In this document: positions 6,471 through 7,595 of the stretch, piece after piece
Position numbering within the stretch: the first letter of the stretch is position 1
Layout of the letters: each line of letters begins with the position of its first letter
Assembly (NCBI GenBank): GCA_947178455.1
Contig: CAMWYI010000087.1
Location: forward strand, 1 to 7,595
Source of the DNA: an uncultured Alistipes sp.
Lineage (GTDB): Bacteria > Bacteroidota > Bacteroidia > Bacteroidales > Rikenellaceae
Length of the DNA stretch: 7,595 nucleotides
Direction: 5' to 3'
Notes under the pieces: generated by a model
Seen by the model: the letters and a program-made list of their open reading frames with translations, nothing else
What the model was told of the DNA's origin: nothing
Databases searched by the model: none
Translations under genes and position numbers: made by a program

Positions 6471-6475
6471 TTTTC

Positions 6476-7567
6476 ATGAAAATTACGATTTTAGGCCCTG
6501 CGCATCCTTATCGCGGCGGATTAGCTTCCATTATGCAAATCATGGCCCGCACGTTCGCACATCGCGGACACGGCGTCGACATCCGCACTTTCACGGTACA
6601 ATACCCCGCATGGCTATTTCCGGGCACGAAACAAACGGTCGACACGCCACCGCCTGCCGACCTCGCTATTCGCCGCTGTGTCAATACGGTATGGCCGCTG
6701 AACTGGTGGCGAATCGGACGTGAACTGCGGCGGGAACGGCCCGACATCCTGCTGCTGAAATACTGGACGCCCTTCATGGCTCCTTGTTTCGGCACTATCG
6801 CCCGTATCGCCCGCCGCAACGGACACACCAAAGTATTGTGTCAAATCGACAACGTAGAGCCGCACGAACACCACATAATCGACCGACCGTTCAACCGTTA
6901 TTTCCTGCGTTCGGTCGACGGATTCATCTACATGTCCGAGCAGGTGCACCGCGAACTGGCGGCCTATACTTCGGTTCCGGCGCTGTTTTCGCCGCACCCG
7001 CTGTTCGAGAACTTCGGCGAACGGGTCGAGCGGCACGAAGCCTGCGCCCGATTAGGACTGAATCCCGAAAAACGGTATGTGCTCTTTTTCGGATTAGTGC
7101 GCGACTACAAAGGGTTGGATTTGTTGCTCGATGCGTGGGCCCGTCTGAAACAACGCGAAAATTTCGCCGACCGGAAGTTAATTGTCGCAGGGGAGTTTTA
7201 CACTTCGAAAGAGCCTTATCTGCAACAAATTGCCGAACACGGACTGCAAAACGAGGTGCTGTTGCACGACCGGTTCATTCCCGATGCAGAAGTTCGCTTC
7301 TACTTTTCGGCAGCGGATTTCGTCGTACAGCCCTACAAAAGCGCGACGCAAAGCGGTGTAACGCAAATCGCCTATCAGTTCTGCACCCCGATGGTCGTAA
7401 CCGACGTGGGCGGGCTGGCCGAAATCGTGCCCGACGGTCGGGTGGGGTATGTCTGCCCGCCGACCGTCGACGGAGTGGCACATGCCGTCGAACGCATGTA
7501 TGAACAAGGCACGCTCCAACGATTCGGCCCGAAATGCCTCGAAGAACGAAAGCGCTTCTCGTGGTAA
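6476..7567 (+). CDS. GT4-type (GT-B fold) glycosyltransferase, probably truncated at the C-terminus
   Basis: Cytoplasmic or membrane-associated transferase of a sugar from a nucleotide donor, likely in surface glycan synthesis. The acceptor and sugar are not readable. From ATG 6476 it has 363 residues. The N-terminal Rossmann half opens with MKITILGPAHPYRGG, a glycine-rich acceptor-side loop. The donor half has YVLFFGLVRDYKGLDLLLDA (201-220), where R209 and K212 are placed as the usual phosphate-binding pair. It continues with PYKSATQSGVTQIAY (286-300) and VVTDVGGLAEIV (307-318), the classic donor-binding region. An upstream ATG at 6368 would add 36 residues coded by A/T-rich, unlike-family sequence and was rejected. 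The protein ends at FSW followed by TAA (7565-7567). The same frame goes on as AMCDRIEEL to the window edge, so the true gene probably had about ten or more further residues. The truncation may spare activity, since the donor site is complete. Confidence 0.88.
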   Translation: MKITILGPAHPYRGGLASIMQIMARTFAHRGHGVDIRTFTVQYPAWLFPGTKQTVDTPPPADLAIRRCVNTVWPLNWWRIGRELRRERPDILLLKYWTPFMAPCFGTIARIARRNGHTKVLCQIDNVEPHEHHIIDRPFNRYFLRSVDGFIYMSEQVHRELAAYTSVPALFSPHPLFENFGERVERHEACARLGLNPEKRYVLFFGLVRDYKGLDLLLDAWARLKQRENFADRKLIVAGEFYTSKEPYLQQIAEHGLQNEVLLHDRFIPDAEVRFYFSAADFVVQPYKSATQSGVTQIAYQFCTPMVVTDVGGLAEIVPDGRVGYVCPPTVDGVAHAVERMYEQGTLQRFGPKCLEERKRFSW

Positions 7568-7595
7568 GCGATGTGCGACCGAATCGAAGAATTGT

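Larger units (their letters stand above)
5186..6475. other. A/T-rich block between core-like genes
   Basis: Base composition changes abruptly after the bacterioferritin gene and changes back at the glycosyltransferase start. The block is visibly A/T-rich, with long A and T runs and Lys/Asn/Gln/Ile-rich coding. It contains one unusual minus-strand gene and a noncoding segment with a structured RNA. No transposase, integrase, tRNA or flanking direct repeat is visible, so acquisition by transfer is inferred from composition only. A lineage-specific gene with relaxed composition would look the same. Confidence 0.5.

Noticed and set aside
6368..6475. Upstream extension of the glycosyltransferase from ATG 6368
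   Set aside because: The added 36 residues come from A/T-rich noncoding sequence and resemble nothing in the family. MKITILGPAHPYRGG at 6476 is the usual N-terminus.
1..7595. CRISPR arrays, tRNA or rRNA genes, insertion sequences
   Set aside because: No regularly spaced repeats, cloverleaf-like segments, rRNA motifs, terminal inverted repeats or transposase sequences were seen on either strand.

Overview
The window looks like a chromosomal segment of a Bacteroidales bacterium, probably close to Alistipes/Rikenellaceae. The reasons are several matches to the Bacteroidetes -33/-7 promoter (TTTG ... TAnnTTTG), few Shine-Dalgarno sites, and the protein families present: a secreted M16 peptidase, a DUF2975/YozG-type pair, a bacterial acyl-ACP thioesterase and a bacterioferritin. 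The genus is inferred from general style, not from any search.

Layout. Bases 1-3626 are read on the minus strand: a four-helix DUF2975-type membrane protein (3626-2940), a small HTH regulator (2882-2652) and a large secreted M16 metallopeptidase (2624 to beyond base 1). Spacings of 57 and 27 bases suggest one transcript, starting from a clean promoter at 3684-3654. Bases 3805-5184 are read divergently on the plus strand: an acyl-ACP thioesterase with its catalytic D-x-N-x-H...E set, then a bacterioferritin with all di-iron ligands and the haem methionine. A strong hairpin terminator at 5206-5241 ends this unit.

Bases 5185-6475 form an A/T-rich block, visibly different from its G/C-richer surroundings. 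It holds one minus-strand gene of unknown function (signal peptide, long Lys/Glu/Gln coiled coil, one membrane helix, CxxC...CxxC zinc ribbon). Upstream of that gene, in about 390 bases without coding sequence, lies what I read as a minus-strand structured RNA ending in an intrinsic terminator (GAAA tetraloop, 11 bp stem, U6). Several helices are perfect only on the minus strand, because their G-U wobbles become A-C mismatches on the other strand. The RNA is either a free-standing ncRNA or a leader/attenuator for the zinc-ribbon gene, whose start is 44 bases past the terminator. I could not assign it to a known family, and it is the best candidate here for something undescribed.

From 6476 a plus-strand GT4-type glycosyltransferase begins. 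It stops at 7565-7567, but the same frame continues past the stop with a plausible family C-terminus, suggesting a nonsense change or a sequencing error. The core genes act separately: periplasmic proteolysis, a small membrane/regulator module, fatty-acid release, iron storage and glycan synthesis. Nothing visible ties them into one pathway.
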